Below are positions 14,458 through 26,875 of a stretch of DNA of 64,000 nucleotides, piece after piece. A program made the position numbers and the translations under genes. The notes under the pieces are model-generated. The model saw only the letters and a list, made by a program, of their open reading frames with translations, searched no databases and was not told the DNA's origin. How positions within the stretch are numbered: position 1 is the stretch's first letter; each line of letters opens with the position of its first letter. The stretch is from Sipunculus nudus (taxonomy: Eukaryota; Annelida; Sipuncula; Golfingiida; Sipunculidae): positions 41,714,340 through 41,778,339 of the forward strand of contig CM049322.1 in assembly GCA_026874595.1 (NCBI GenBank). The letters are read 5' to 3'.

Positions 14458-14505
14458 CCATTCTTTTAAACAAAAACTGAATTTCAGTGCTGTCTCACGG
14501 ACATA
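14458..14505 (+). repeat. Dispersed repeat, copy B
   Basis: ATTCTTTTAAACAAAAACTG followed by AATTTCAGTGCTGTCTCACG; same repeat as at 5520, placed just after the tRNA-like dimer. Confidence 0.7.
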
Positions 14506-15177
14506 TCAGCGTTCCGGTCGTTTGCGATTTTACAGACAATTGCGCCGTATAGGTCAATGAAGTTCGCACAATTTTGCCGAATGTTTCTTCAAAATGCTGA
14601 TGTGTACATGCCTGTATACATGCCTGAAGATCTGTGTCAATATAATATATATATGTATAATATTCTTTACTGAAGACCTATCTATTCTTCTCCGTTGATC
14701 AGTATTACCCAGCCACTCCTTCCGATATCTGTATACCATCCCCCGAACCATCACAAACCTCTAAGGAACCATTACCCACTCCTGCAGGACAAATCGCCCA
14801 CTCCTGCCCGGTCTTAATCCCATCCCCAAATCCTGCAGGACCATCATCCACTCCCGCAGGAACCATCACCCACTCCGTCAGATCTCTTTATACCGTCACC
14901 CACTCCTGCGGAAACCACCACGCATTCCCGCAGGATTCAATCATCCACTCCTCTTGAGGTTTCCTGGTTCTGACGTTTAAATATGCATTCTTGAGATTAA
15001 AAATTCTAAAATATATTAAAAACTAGTAAGAGGTGACGATAGAAGTCCCTTCACATGTATTTTCGAGAGTGTAAACATACCCAAACGTGCTGTATTATTA
15101 ATATTGACAATATACGCATTTCCCCACCACATCACAACCCTGGCAATCGGGTGACTGGCGCACAATGTACGGGCTCT

Positions 15178-15408
15178 TTATTTATTGTCTAAAGTGATAA
15201 AAGTGACAGATAACCATTTTTTAAGCTGAATTTCTTGTCGGACTCTCTGCATGTAACAAGTTCTGTCACCAAACATGCAAAACTGTCTCAAATGACCAGA
15301 CGCAAGTTTTAAAATTTTTTCACCGATATCTGGCCAGTTCTTTTTCATCAGTTGACGATCGCGTGGTAGGCGGCTTTGCAACAAATACAGGATTTTAATA
15401 TGGACCAT
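15178..15408 (-). CDS. Unrecognised coding-like stretch, 76 codons
   Basis: Minus-strand open frame starting MVHIKILYLLQSRLPRD, with a middle section SGHLRQFCMFGDRTCYMQR followed by VRQEIQLKKW. The balanced composition and paired cysteines look like real protein rather than a chance frame. It ends at a stop inside an AATAAA-like context (TAAATAAAG). I do not know the family. It could be a first or an internal exon, and the true ends are not resolved. Confidence 0.3.
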   Translation of the reverse strand: MVHIKILYLLQSRLPRDRQLMKKNWPDIGEKILKLASGHLRQFCMFGDRTCYMQRVRQEIQLKKWLSVTFITLDNK

Positions 15409-15474
15409 GGGTTATATTTAATTTGGCTAAGGTTCTTCTTCAGTTCCTGAAGTTCGCTGTCAGGGAGAATTCAG

Positions 15475-15880
15475 GTCAAGCAAACGTAATCCAAATCTCA
15501 TTATATTATCATATAACATAATAAAACGTTAATATAGATTTTACATAAAATATGCCCAATTCCTTTGGGAAACATTTCTTCTATCTATTTTTCCACTAAA
15601 AACATGAGGTTGTGTGATTTGTTCAAAAACTATTGGCACATCTATGAGCACTGTCAACTCGGCAGTGACGTCACACACTTGGAAATCCCCTGTGACTAAA
15701 AATTCTAGATATCAGTAAAAGCACAGTATTTCTGCCTCTGTCAGTACCAATTTTTCAGCAGAGAATAAAAACAACATGCATTACTAGTTCTAAGTTGTTG
15801 ATAACTTAGCACCAGCAAATCAAATCAGGACAAAGTCTGGGATCTGGATGAAATCCTCCCATCACACAACAAACGCACAT
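15475..15880. repeat. Diverged local duplication, copy B
   Basis: Counterpart of 12415-12765, about 3.07 kb to the right. It holds an extra TGACGTCA site at about 15667 not present in copy A. Confidence 0.6.
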
Positions 15881-16848
15881 GTAATAGGTTTACTTAACAA
15901 GATGTTCTTTCTTTGTAGACCCAAATAGCAGTTCGTTTAGGTGTGACGGCCTGTTTAACAGGAAATTCGGGCTCTTCAAGAGCATGGCGCAAGTCAGTAT
16001 TCTGGATATAAATATCATCTATAGATTGCCTAATCTTACCCATTAAGTTGATTCATATAACATTTTCTCATGACTGGATAACTGTCGTCTTTTTTCCTAT
16101 GAAAGAAGTCTGTGTTATAGACTTGGTTGAATTGATATCTTTAGAAAATATATTCTGCCAGACCATGTACCTTTTTCTGCAATGTCCTCATGGGAGTCCG
16201 CAACTTTTTTTCCGGGGGGGGGGGGGGGGAGCTGGCTGGCAACCTTGACTTTAGTTCGGCTGGCCCCAGCGTGGGATGAATTGGCCGCCCACTGGCAGAG
16301 CCCATTGTCTTTATAGGTGAGTATGCTAAGGGAAAAATGAGAGTTCCGTTGCGCGTAGTGCGCAATCTGAAGGGAAAGGGTAATGCATAAGTAATATTAG
16401 AAAAATAAAGATTAGTGTAGCAGTTAGTGCTGCAAAGACACACCCTCCTTAAACATCCAAGATAAAGATATTAACAGTTATTGGTATTTTTTTCATTTTG
16501 ACTAATAGTGCAGAAGAATACAGTGGTCTTCTTAAACCATCTGCTTTGCACATTAGGTCATTACCATGAAAATGAGAGCTTGGTAAAAGTGAAAGAATGT
16601 CTGAAACTTGTGGAACTTTCTGACATCAGCAATTTAATTAGATCACGCAGAAGTAATATGGGCATATCCATGGCCAATTTAGGCTCCTGTGTTTTGTAAA
16701 TAATGATTTGACACACAAAAAAAACATAAACTTTGGCCGGGGCAGTTGTAAAATACGTTGTAACTCTGTGTTTCACGTACTATAAGCAAAACAATTATTT
16801 ACCCAATAAACAATAAAGAGTTTATCTATTTGTGTATCTGCCTTCTGC

Positions 16849-16983
16849 TTATGGAGCCTCGAAGAACACTCTAGCAGCGTTTGCAGATTCGTACAGGTCA
16901 TTCCACACAAGGTAATTCCTGTATACAGCAAGGTAATCTTCATGCTGACACAGTAAGATTGCTTTATAAAGATTTTCTGGTTG
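16849..16983 (-). CDS. Unrecognised coding-like stretch ending in a stop
   Basis: Minus-strand frame of about 44 codons ending in TAA at 16849-16851. It includes ENLYKAILLCQHEDYLAVYR and then NYLVWNDLYESANAARVFFE. The composition is helix-like and coding-like and differs from the longer overlapping frame, which looks random. It may be a terminal exon of a minus-strand gene whose acceptor lies near 16980. Family unknown. Confidence 0.22.
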   Translation of the reverse strand, partial: QPENLYKAILLCQHEDYLAVYRNYLVWNDLYESANAARVFFEAP

Positions 16984-17109
16984 ACAGTGCCGCCAATTAG
17001 TTTATGTTGTGTTCCCTGGTGGTAGTCTACAGCCAGACGCTGTCGGTCAAGGCGGCGGATCCAAAGGGTCCAATAGATTGTATCGAACTCAATCATAATG
17101 AACATTTAC

Positions 17110-19500
17110 TTTATGTCCCATTCTGTTTGGCAATAGTATAACATATTTTAGGGACAACTATCTGTATGCCGAAAGTCGTAGGCGTAGGTGCAACGGTTTT
17201 GAAACACACAATTCAGAACTAATTGTTGGATTACAATTGGTTCTTGATTAAATATTTATATCCCTGAAAAAAAATTAAATATTTTCATGTTAAGGGAGGA
17301 AATATTTTTCCTGATTTTGTACAATATGTTCGGACATCTAACTTCAGGAAATTACTAATCACTAACCTTATGTCTTTTTTATACATAGGACCTTTACAGA
17401 TATATATATATATATATTAAATTAGGGTACCATTAGGGAATTTACTTTCCAATCTCATTGTGAAAAGGTAATTCTGGTGGCATAATGAATATCAACCAAA
17501 ACTTAAAAAAAATAATTACCAAAACAGCACACGCCCCAGGCGGCTGTGTACTAACAGTGGCAGTTCATGCTGATAGGGCAGGCCCTTCAACACACTCCTT
17601 TGGCTGACAGCTGTGTATCTAATGACCTGCTAACAGCCAAAGTAAGAGCCGAGCGACTTCAACAGGCGAATCCCTCTTAATTGGTCTTGGCCTAACGTCT
17701 CTGATTAGTTAGTACACAAATATGATAATCATACCGACTACCGACTTCATGATCCAATGTCTATCGCTGTAGGGGCCATTGTGTCAATACGATGTTTACT
17801 GTTTGTTTTGACTGCCCTTGCCCCTGTCGTAAATTTAGCTACCTGATATTTTCTGTTATTGTGAAAATTTCTGCACTCCATTAAGCTTTATACATCTGGA
17901 AAGTGAAAACTTTAATACCACCTTCGATTCGAGCAACTTTATAATAACAAGCAATATCAAGTCAAATCAACATCGACGGCCTAAAAAAAAATATATCCCC
18001 GAATGACAGGTTCCTACTGTGCCACACCGCGGAAATCTATCTGTTGGACTTGTAGACCGCCAGGACATTGCCACTTGAACTGTCACAACATGGTGTATAA
18101 TTATACATGTATGTAAATTGTTGTTTATATAAATGTGATACACAGACACGTCACTTAACATGAGTGTAAAAAAAAAAAAAACTCATTTCATCATACAACT
18201 TAGTAAGTAAGTTTTCCTTCGTCGCAATGAGTGAAGGGAGTGAGAAAAAGAGACAAAAAAGTATATGGGTTTAACCATCAATGAATGTAAATAATTATGT
18301 CATACTGACTGATTATGAATGAAGTATATATGGAGCGAGATAGACTATAATACAGATAATAATGTGTGTTCGATCAGTTGAGGAGTGGTAGGTATGACCG
18401 GGTTGCTGCTGTCAGCGCGACGGGCGTTGAACCTTTAAGCACTTGCTAGCCACGAAGTTCCGTCCCCACATGCCAGTACACATGTGGCTCAGCTGTCAGA
18501 TGTAAAACTGTCAATTAAAATCATCTTTTATTTACAGATATAAACACAAAATTAGTAATATGTTATCGTATTCCACTGATCATTGCAAACTTAATAACGA
18601 CAGCAGGTTGTTATTCAGATTAAGCCCTTGTAGAGGTCCATATTCTCACGTGAACACACACATACTTTTTCCTTCTTTTCTCAAAGTGGGATCTGAGTGA
18701 AATGCATGATGTGTAAATGGAATCAGTAACTAAAAGTCACATACATTTCTCATTTCATACCCACAAAGTTTTTTTTTCCAAAAAAAAATTACTTTGCAAA
18801 ATGTTAATTTTTCTCATGGAAAGTTAACTTTTATTCTTTCAAAATTCAATAATTACATTTTTAATGTTAAAGGTATATGATGGGTCAATAGACAAACAAT
18901 TGTCCGGGGATATTTTATGTATTTTTACGTGAATCTACTAAAAATTTGCTGACTGCAACAACGATCTTGGAATAAGTCGTTTGTGTACAAAAAATAAGTT
19001 TTACTTAAGTATACAATTTTGAAAGTCTTTGATGGGATACAAGTAAATTTTACATATCATCAGGTGGATAATTTAAAAGGTTTAAAATGATATATATTTT
19101 ATTGCGTTTTGCATGAAATCAGGACGACTTCTTGGCATTTAATTGAGTGAAACGCGAATGCAAACGACGTTAATACCTTATATGGTACAATTGAGGGTTT
19201 CCTTAATTTCTCGTGGGAACAAAGTCGTAGTGATCTATTTTTTTGTTTGGTACAACTCTCATGTTATGTAAGTAAATATTGTTCCTGTTTTGTATAAATT
19301 GCATTATGTTCTGGTCCTCAACTTGAAGAAATTACAAAATACTGAACTGATTCCTGGTTAATACAGAGAAAATATACAGAGGAACATATATATATATATA
19401 TATTATCAAAAACAATTCCGTGGCTGGACATAAGTTAGTCTTGAAGGTAGAAATAGGCTTTAAAAGGAAAACTGAAGGTTTTCCTTAATATCTTAATTAT
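17110..19500. other. No gene supported
   Basis: Short TA tract at 17400-17418 and another at 19387-19403. Upstream exons of the 19.5-kb exon should lie here or further left but were not found. Confidence 0.5.
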
Positions 19501-19510
19501 TGAACACACC

Positions 19511-20092
19511 AGTTATGCTTTCCATGCTACAAGATCTGGAAGAACTCTAGGAAAAATGCACCGCCTGCGAGATCTTGGGAAAATGGTACTGACCAATGAA
19601 CTCTATTACACAGACGCTTCGGCAAAATACATTATATACGAGAACCAGTTCAATGATCTGGCAGGGCAAGATTGGAAAGCACTTGAAAATGCCATGGCAC
19701 TTTCTCCGGCACTGAATCGAATTTTGATTTTGCCTCTGTTTTATTGTTCCCGTAAACCGAAGGTTCATCGACCAGGTTGTACGATATCTGATATCTTAGG
19801 TGAAAGACTGGATAGGTTTGATGATAAACTCAGTATGGACAACACCCGTGAACCTTGGTTCCTGATGAACCCATCAGTTCCTACGAGTGTGAAGGAGTCA
19901 ATCAGTCCACCCTTGTTTATCTACGATAACTCTACCCGGCATCTCCTTTCCAGGATTTCACAAACTAACGTGGAACAATTTGAAATAAATGAAGATTCCA
20001 AGGAGAAAACAAAAACAAAATTATTGCATTACTTAGAAAAATATTCTAGCTTTTCTGTGTTACGTTTTCATTCTTTGTATATTAATCTCTAA
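19511..20092 (+). CDS. Putative glycosyltransferase terminal exon (nucleotide-diphospho-sugar transferase/GT77-like)
   Basis: Open frame ending in TAA at 20090-20092. The frame runs upstream of the first ATG (19556), and an acceptor-like CACCAG at 19505-19510 suggests this is an internal start of a last exon. Coding-like features: YAFHATRSGRTLGK, then NQFNDLAGQDWKALENAMALSPALNRILILPLFYC, a cysteine/histidine stretch, CTISDILGERL, and EPWFLMNPSVPTSVKES. The order (a long alanine-rich helix, LNR.LILP..YC, a cysteine, then a FL.NP.VP..VK segment) recalls GT77-type and related nucleotide-diphospho-sugar transferases known from XEG113-like proteins. That match is from memory and weak. No upstream exon was identified. 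Codon use and hydrophobic pattern are clearly better than the random ORFs around it. Confidence 0.45.
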   Translation, partial: SYAFHATRSGRTLGKMHRLRDLGKMVLTNELYYTDASAKYIIYENQFNDLAGQDWKALENAMALSPALNRILILPLFYCSRKPKVHRPGCTISDILGERLDRFDDKLSMDNTREPWFLMNPSVPTSVKESISPPLFIYDNSTRHLLSRISQTNVEQFEINEDSKEKTKTKLLHYLEKYSSFSVLRFHSLYINL

Positions 20093-20099
20093 CATTAAG

Positions 20100-22069
20100 T
20101 ACAATAGAACTCATTTAAACTGACACGCCCAAAGGTCGTCAGATAAGAACAATGTCCGGATGCTCTACTTATATGTGTAACTCGATTATTGACAGATTCT
20201 GTATTTAACTAATACTGGTGTTGTCTCTTTACGTAATAGAGAGAGTTCAATATTTCATTTTCAAGATTTCAATATTTTACTTATTTTGGTTGATATTATA
20301 AATTGTTCCCCAGAGTATTGACAGTCTCCCAGGTTTATTCTCCCGGAGTAAGATCCGCAACCTCTCATCATAACTATTCGTATATTCATACATTGTTGAA
20401 TTCATGAGGACAAACTTTATCTAGTATTATAAGCTAACACCACGTAAAACACAACACATCCTTTTTTTTTCTAACGTTCTGTTGTGAGGCACGTTACCTT
20501 GAAGTATATGTATATTTTATGTCTGTGTTAACTTTAAATGGGGCCCTAACCAGGGTACTGCTGTTCAAACCCAACCAAAAAAAAAAATATAATAACCAAA
20601 TTTTATCACAATTGCCATATGTGCAGTTATTAATATATCAACTGTTATATTTATTATAAAACTGCAATACCTAGGGATTTATGAGCCGATTTAAAATACT
20701 AGTGCCTGATCCCCCATAATACGTTTTATGTTAAATGTGTTAGTAACTATGCTATTTGCTTATTCTGGTGTTACATGGGTCTTTTTTGTTCATTTCAAGG
20801 AATAATTAAAAAAAAGCAAATATATTAGGGGAATAACAAGGCATTGTGCTGGTGTGTGTTATTTTGGTTACTAATCCAGCGGAACGATTTTTTAAAATAT
20901 TTTGGAAGTAACTATATGTTGTAGACATGACTGTATAATTAACTTGCAACTAATCACAAATGTAGCCACTTGTCGGTAGCTTCTTTAAGTACTCCCCATT
21001 CCAAGCTGGTTGGTTCATATAAATATGTGGTTACAATTTGGCGATCATTCTGTGACCGCTAAGACCGCTTTTCTAAAAAAGAAGACAAGTGCCACTGTAT
21101 ATGAAAGAGAACACGCTCTACTTCGTGTATATTTAACATTTCTGGTAGGTGGACCCTTTTAATTACGATTCTTACCGAATGCTAATCCATTACATTATTT
21201 GGCAATCCAAAATTCTATTACGAAACAAAAAAGAAGTATTCCAGTTAGTTGCAAAGTTTATTGTAAAATCAGACAGAGCCTAATTAAAAAAAAATAGAAA
21301 TTTTAAACTCCTCCGGCATACCATAAACCTTCTCCAAATAGCAGGAATTCCACTCTCTATATTGCCAAAACTATTCCCAAGTTTTTTAATGTTCTTTATA
21401 TGATACAGCAGCACCCCAATACAACAAAAAAAGCTTTCGATTACATCTTTCAAACAAAATATTTGGTAATGACGCTGGGTGAGAAGGACGCTATTAATGC
21501 ATAGAAGATCGCGCCGATGGGCACGACTGGAAATACTTTGGAAGTAAATACAGCTCCCGTGGCTAAACATTCTTATATACAAAAATCACATACGTTGTAT
21601 TATTATCCACGATGGACATACAATTAAACAATTAATAATCAATGTTATAATGGATATATTGTGTTTGCATTACTGTATGGTAATATCGTTAAACAGAGCA
21701 AAACGATGGACTTATGGTTACATATGAACCAATGGATTTATAATGGTATGGGGTAGTCACAAAAGTTAACAAATATCATGTCATCATCCTGCAATCTATT
21801 TTTGTGAGGACCGCTAGGCGTATTCCGCCAGACACAAACTGTAATATAAATAAAAAAATATGGCTTTATTTCTGGACAGTGGTGGTTCCTTGTACCTGAA
21901 ATAGCCAAGTAACACATTTACCAGTACGTGAACTGTTGTAATATACTGTATATAATTTGTGAATATTATTGCATCTGCGAAACGTAAGTTTATTGTTTCT
22001 TGTATAATGGTCTACTGGAGCATATGTTTACACATTTTTTTTTCATTTTTAGGTAAAAAATCGTAAGTG

Positions 22070-22133
<64 letters not shown>

Positions 22134-22480
22134 GAGGTGGAGGGGTTGGCTGGTATGACCCGCAAACACATCTGGCACAACTGATAACTCAGTATGTTGT
22201 ATACAGTTGTTTTTACACATCTCATCACATGTTGGTTTAATGATGGTCGACCATACAGCTCTCCAAATATAATAATTACATTTAGAGCCACGTTAATGCA
22301 AATTTAACATTCATTTATACATAAACAATTATATACGTTCATTACACTTCATCTAAAGATTTAACATTAGCAGTGGTCTACATGTGTTCCATATGTATCT
22401 TCTGGAACAATCCATACTTTTGTATCAATTTCTTTGTGTGTTACATTATTGACTGACCTGTACTGTATCATATTTCTCTG
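20100..22480. other. No gene supported
   Basis: AT-rich; the 100-codon minus frame at 21280-21582 lacks recognisable motifs. Confidence 0.55.
22066..22129. repeat. (TA)n microsatellite
   Basis: TA run with one interruption near its left end. Confidence 0.95.
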
Positions 22481-22488
22481 CCAACTCA

Positions 22489-23075
22489 CCCTGTAGTATA
22501 ATGTGCTGGATTACAGGAGTTATACTGAACTATATACTATAGAATTACTTTCAACTGGGAATTAATAAAAGTTATATTTTGTTCCATGTGCTGCTTTACG
22601 TTTACTATAGAACTACTATTGTATATACTGTATTTTCTTCTTGAACATGAAAGTGTGTTTTACATAAATAATTAGATTCAATGGATAGTATTTAATTGAT
22701 CTGCCTACCAACATGCTACCCCAGCGATAAAAATAACCTTAACAGGCTCTGTCTCTAGTTTTAATACAATATTCTAACCAGGAGTAGCTCCAATTTAACT
22801 ATAAGAATTCTGATACGGTAGTGAATCTGTCTTTGTCGATTTATTACTTTATTTACACAGATCCAGCTAATAATCTATTTAACATTAACATTAACAACAT
22901 ACCTACAACACAAAGTCAACAGTCCTGTTTGCCTCTAGTCTTATCTACTGACAGCAGTATCAGTGAGACCTGCTTGGCAATACAAATCAAGACTTGTTTC
23001 AACATTAACTTTTGGGATCAGGTCTGCCAAAAGATGTGTACTCAACAATAACAATCAGACCTTTCAAAAATTTAA
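22489..23075. repeat. Long direct repeat, left copy, first part
   Basis: Aligns by eye to 33867-34360 (shared GTTATACTGAACTA, AATCTATTTAACATTAACAT, CTAACCAGG.GTAG). It is interrupted by the hAT-type element and resumes at 26897. It flanks the gypsy relic on its 3' side and may be the degraded 3' LTR. Confidence 0.6.
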
Positions 23076-23095
23076 CTTGGCATTAGAGTTGGGAC

Positions 23096-23245
23096 CGAGT
23101 ACTTTTAGAGTACTCGAGTACGAATACTAAGTACCCTTAAAGTACTCGAGTACAAGTATGAGAACTTTTAAACTGTTTCAAAAGTACTCGAGTACGAGTA
23201 CCAAGTACTCAAAATTTACTTATGAGTACTTTAACGAGTACTTTT
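23096..23245. repeat. Left subterminal GTACTCGAGTAC palindromes
   Basis: At least three copies of AGTACTCGAGTAC or one-base variants within 150 bases at the left end of the hAT-type element. Confidence 0.85.
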
Positions 23246-23254
23246 TTTGACCAA

Positions 23255-23986
23255 TGTTACGGTCCCTTTTCACACCAAACAACTCAGGCCGAACCGTAAC
23301 ACATATGCTCAGACACGTTCTCTTCAAATGAATACGTAACCAAAATATGGGTGCAAAAACAGTGCTATATTCATATATTACAATATTTACATTCGTACAC
23401 AAATAATATAATAGTTAATACATAACGTAATTTATTACAAAGTCTCTGAAGAAAAACTGAGTCTCTAGATAACGAACGGCAACGAAATACTTAACTGAAT
23501 CCGGTATACGAGAAACTGAAGTCCATCATCAACACATAGTTCGGGCACACACAAAACTGAAGTCCTGTATTAATCCATGTGGCACCTGAAAACATAAAGT
23601 CTCTCCTCTTCCTACATAATAAAGTTCATAGCTGGTTCATGGCATTCCGTGGGCTTGGGGACCAAGAGCCCACGGTCACGGTCCCCAGGGAAAACAGTAA
23701 CGTGGCGTAGCAAAATCAATAGTCCCGCCTCGTCCTGCAGGCGAGTTCGTTTTATAGGCTTTCAAAAATGGGTGGAAACCGCAGAAGTTTGTGGTTTTGC
23801 TTGAGAGAAACGACAGCGCCATCAGAACTGCAAAACCAGTACTGAATGTTCCCAGAATAGTGTTTATGTTTCTCAAAGCGCGTCAGTAGTCACTGACAGC
23901 GGGGTGGATCCATACGCGTGGAAACGGGGGCGGCCACACCACTTCGTGGCGCCATCCTCCGATGTCCGGGTGACGTCCATGTAACA
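23255..23986. mobile_element. Solo LTR, 732 bp
   Basis: Begins TGTTACGGTCCC and ends CATGTAACA, with six-base inverted ends TGTTAC/GTAACA of the TG...CA type. CCAA flanks it on both sides (23251-23254 and 23987-23990), a 4-bp target duplication. No internal retroelement genes are attached, so it is a recombined solo LTR. A hairpin CCGTGGGCT...AGCCCACGG lies at 23647-23675. Confidence 0.7.
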
Positions 23987-25490
23987 CCAATCATATTTAA
24001 TGATGTTATTAAGTTAATATAGGCCCTCAAAGTTACAAATTAATGAAAATCCAGGACAAAATATAAAATATACAATGTTTTGTTATGCTTAATCGAAATA
24101 CTGAAGCGAAATGCAAATCTAGGGCATATAAACAGGCAATATACACTTGAAAAAATATAAAAGCATTATCTTATTATTGTTGACAAATGAAGTGAAGAAA
24201 CATCTGGTCTCGTAGGTACTCAAAAATATATTTCTTACCCAGGACAGGGTATACAGTTTCCAAAATACCGGTGGAAATGTTCAAAAACTAAAACGTAAAA
24301 AAGCTATAGATAAACACATGAGAATATATAAGAGCATTACAAGTGATATGTGGCAGTTTCATTTAAGAAACATCTGAATCTCAAAAGTTCTCAAAAAGTT
24401 ATTACTAAAATGTTAACCATATGTTATCATATAATAATAACAATGATAACAATAATAATAACAATGATACTAATAACAACCATATGTTATTATATTTATA
24501 ACATCAACATGTGAATAAAATTTGTCTGTGGCCTATTGAAGATATTTGATGACAACCGGTTTATGTGAAAAAGAGTAAATAAAAACATATCTGATAGACC
24601 GACCGTTTTAGTCACCATGTGTAATAATTTATGAGTATTAACAACAGTAATATCAGTGGCGTATTACAACAAGGAATGAGGCGATAATAATAAGTATTAC
24701 GTAATATAATAGAATATTACGGGATTTCAAAGATAGTAAGAGTAATATTACTATTGATAGAAAATAATTTTGAAAAAGTATAGTAATAGTACCCAAGTAA
24801 TAGAATAAAATAGCTATTACTTTTCTATTACAACCTTAGGGTAACATCTAATGGAGTGTTTGTTTGATTAGGTTGATAGAGCACATTAAAGGGCCCAGTG
24901 TAATTAGTTAACGCTGGGTGCTTTCATGGTCCAATGCCACTGGACAGAAGGCTTTGGCTTTAGGTTAATCCTTTGATCCCTTTGATGTTTCATTAAGTAG
25001 GCTTAGCCATTGAACATTGAAGAAGTCCTTTGTGAGCAAGTTATTGTCAGCTGATAGTAGAATGTGATGCTGAAGCCTATGTTGTAGTAGCTACGGGGAT
25101 TATAGTCTGATGATCACAGCATTTCATGGGTTTATGACTGTGAATAGAGCTCATCACAGACTGCAATTCCCACTGAAAATCTGCTGAACCTACAATCACA
25201 TTTAGTTACAGATAAATATCAATTCAAGCTTGTTAGACCAGGCACCAGAGCACTGCTAAGTTTATGTAATGTTGAACAGATTCTGATCATATTTAATTGT
25301 ATTGAATTATGGCAAATGATGATCAATGCAGCTAATCCTTATATAAAACATACTACTATAAGTACCATTTCATATGATATTATATATTATATATTATATA
25401 TAATATCCTACTATTAAATACTATAATAAACAATTACTCTATTTAGAAATTTTAATCAAATATGAAATACCTAAAAGTACTCATAAAGTA

Positions 25491-26731
25491 CAGTAGAACG
25501 CTTGCTAACGGCCACGCCTCAATAACAGTCACTACGTCTATAACGGTCGGATTTCCCGGTCCCGAATTTTTCGACCGTTATATTTCATTATCATTTTGTT
25601 GTCAATTACGGTCACTCCTCTATTCCAAATCACGGCCAGGTTTCTCGGTCCCGCAGGCCGGAAAACGACTCAATTACGGTCAGGGGCAGTGACTCCGTGA
25701 CATGGGCTCAACAAATCCAGCGGCCACTTCTGACCTTAATATCATTACACAATTGTCAGCTCTCACATATTCCTGTCTGTTAGTGAGATGAGTGCCTGGA
25801 TACAGGTAACCACTCGACCGTGACTGAGTAGTTTGATACGTGACCAGAGTCGTACTACCCCCACAAGCCCCATTAGTATGCACAGTTGTAAGACGTGTTC
25901 CCTCCTGCGTTTATGTTTGTGAATCAGTCGTGCGAGCCGGATCTTAAACAGGGTGTTTGTCTTTTAATTAACGAATGACAACCAGCGGGTCCCGATGATT
26001 ATGTCATCAAAGAAACGTTAGGCAAACGGTGGATGATCTTTACACTCTCTTTAATGTCCTTGTGAACACGTACATCAAACGAAAACATTACGGCACACAT
26101 CGCACAATTTACTCAGACATGAATAATTATGAAGGAAAAATAAACATTGTTACGTATATTCTGTCCCAATCACTTTGCCCATTATGGCGGCCAAGAATAG
26201 ACATGAACTTGCTCTCAAAGGTCTGATCAGGAAAAGTGACGGGAAAAGCAGCCGAAAGATAACAGAAATCTATGGTGTCGGCCGAACTAAAGTTAAAAAC
26301 ATACTTAAGAGGAAGCGAGAGATCATGGAACAGTATGAAGAAAACGCAAATGCCAGTAGAAAAAGACAGTGTGTATCTACAGGAAATGATAAACTGATCA
26401 ATGTCATGTGGCAGTGATTCAACAAATTTGTTCAAATATTATGGATATACAATCTGTTTGTAATTTAATAACAAACATTGTATTTGTATATATTGTTGGT
26501 AATTGTTATAGATAGGGTTGATTGTAAATATTTTATTTTTTTATTGAAAACAATAATTACACTAATACTCTGTATATACGTTTATTTTGTTAATTGTAAT
26601 AAAGATGTGAAAATGGTTTTGTGTTACATTTTAACCCGCTTTTCTTGGCCAAGTCCTGTAGAACGGCCACTCCTGTATTAAGGCCATTTTCATCCAGTCC
26701 CGATGGTGACCGTTATACAGGTGTTCTACTG
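25491..26731 (+). mobile_element. pogo/Tigger-type DNA transposon, internally deleted
   Basis: CAGTAGAACGCTTGCTAACGG at the left and, complemented, CAGTAGAACACCTGTATAACGG at the right form the inverted ends, with TA at 25489-25490 and 26732-26733 as the duplicated target. This is the Tc1/mariner-pogo signature. The interior keeps only the DNA-binding part of the transposase (26184-26417). Confidence 0.82.
26184..26417 (+). pseudogene. Tigger/CENP-B-type N-terminal helix-turn-helix, truncated transposase
   Basis: From ATG 26184 the frame reads MAAKNRHELALKGLIRK, then SSRKITEIYGVGRTKVKNIL and a basic stretch KRKREIMEQYEENANASRKR, stopping after INVMWQ. The helix-turn-helix pattern (S..KIAE.YGVGR.TV..I.K.K..I) is the pipsqueak/CENP-B N-terminal domain that binds transposon ends. 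After the TGA the same frame continues with a few residues resembling the start of the second DNA-binding domain, and the DDE catalytic core is missing. A stable short DNA-binding protein is possible but nothing shows expression. Confidence 0.65.
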
Positions 26732-26734
26732 TAC

Positions 26735-26875
26735 TAATATGAGTACCGAGTACTTTCAAAGTACTCGAGTACAAGTACGAGTACTTTTGTGATTTTTAAA
26801 TAGTACTCGAGTACGAGTACTGAGTATTCAAAAAAAGTACTCATAAGTATGAGTACTATGAGTACGATCACATTT
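26735..26875. repeat. Right subterminal GTACTCGAGTAC palindromes
   Basis: Same palindromic units as at the left end, directly after the pogo/Tigger-type insertion. A partial unit (AAAAGTACTCATAAAG) just left of that insertion shows it landed inside this block. Confidence 0.85.

Noticed and set aside
14006-14560. 121- and 166-codon ORFs
   Set aside because: They lie on opposite strands over the tRNA-like dimer and have no protein-like pattern of their own.
21280-21582. 100-codon minus-strand ORF
   Set aside because: No motifs, composition typical of chance frames, and no splice signals in agreement.
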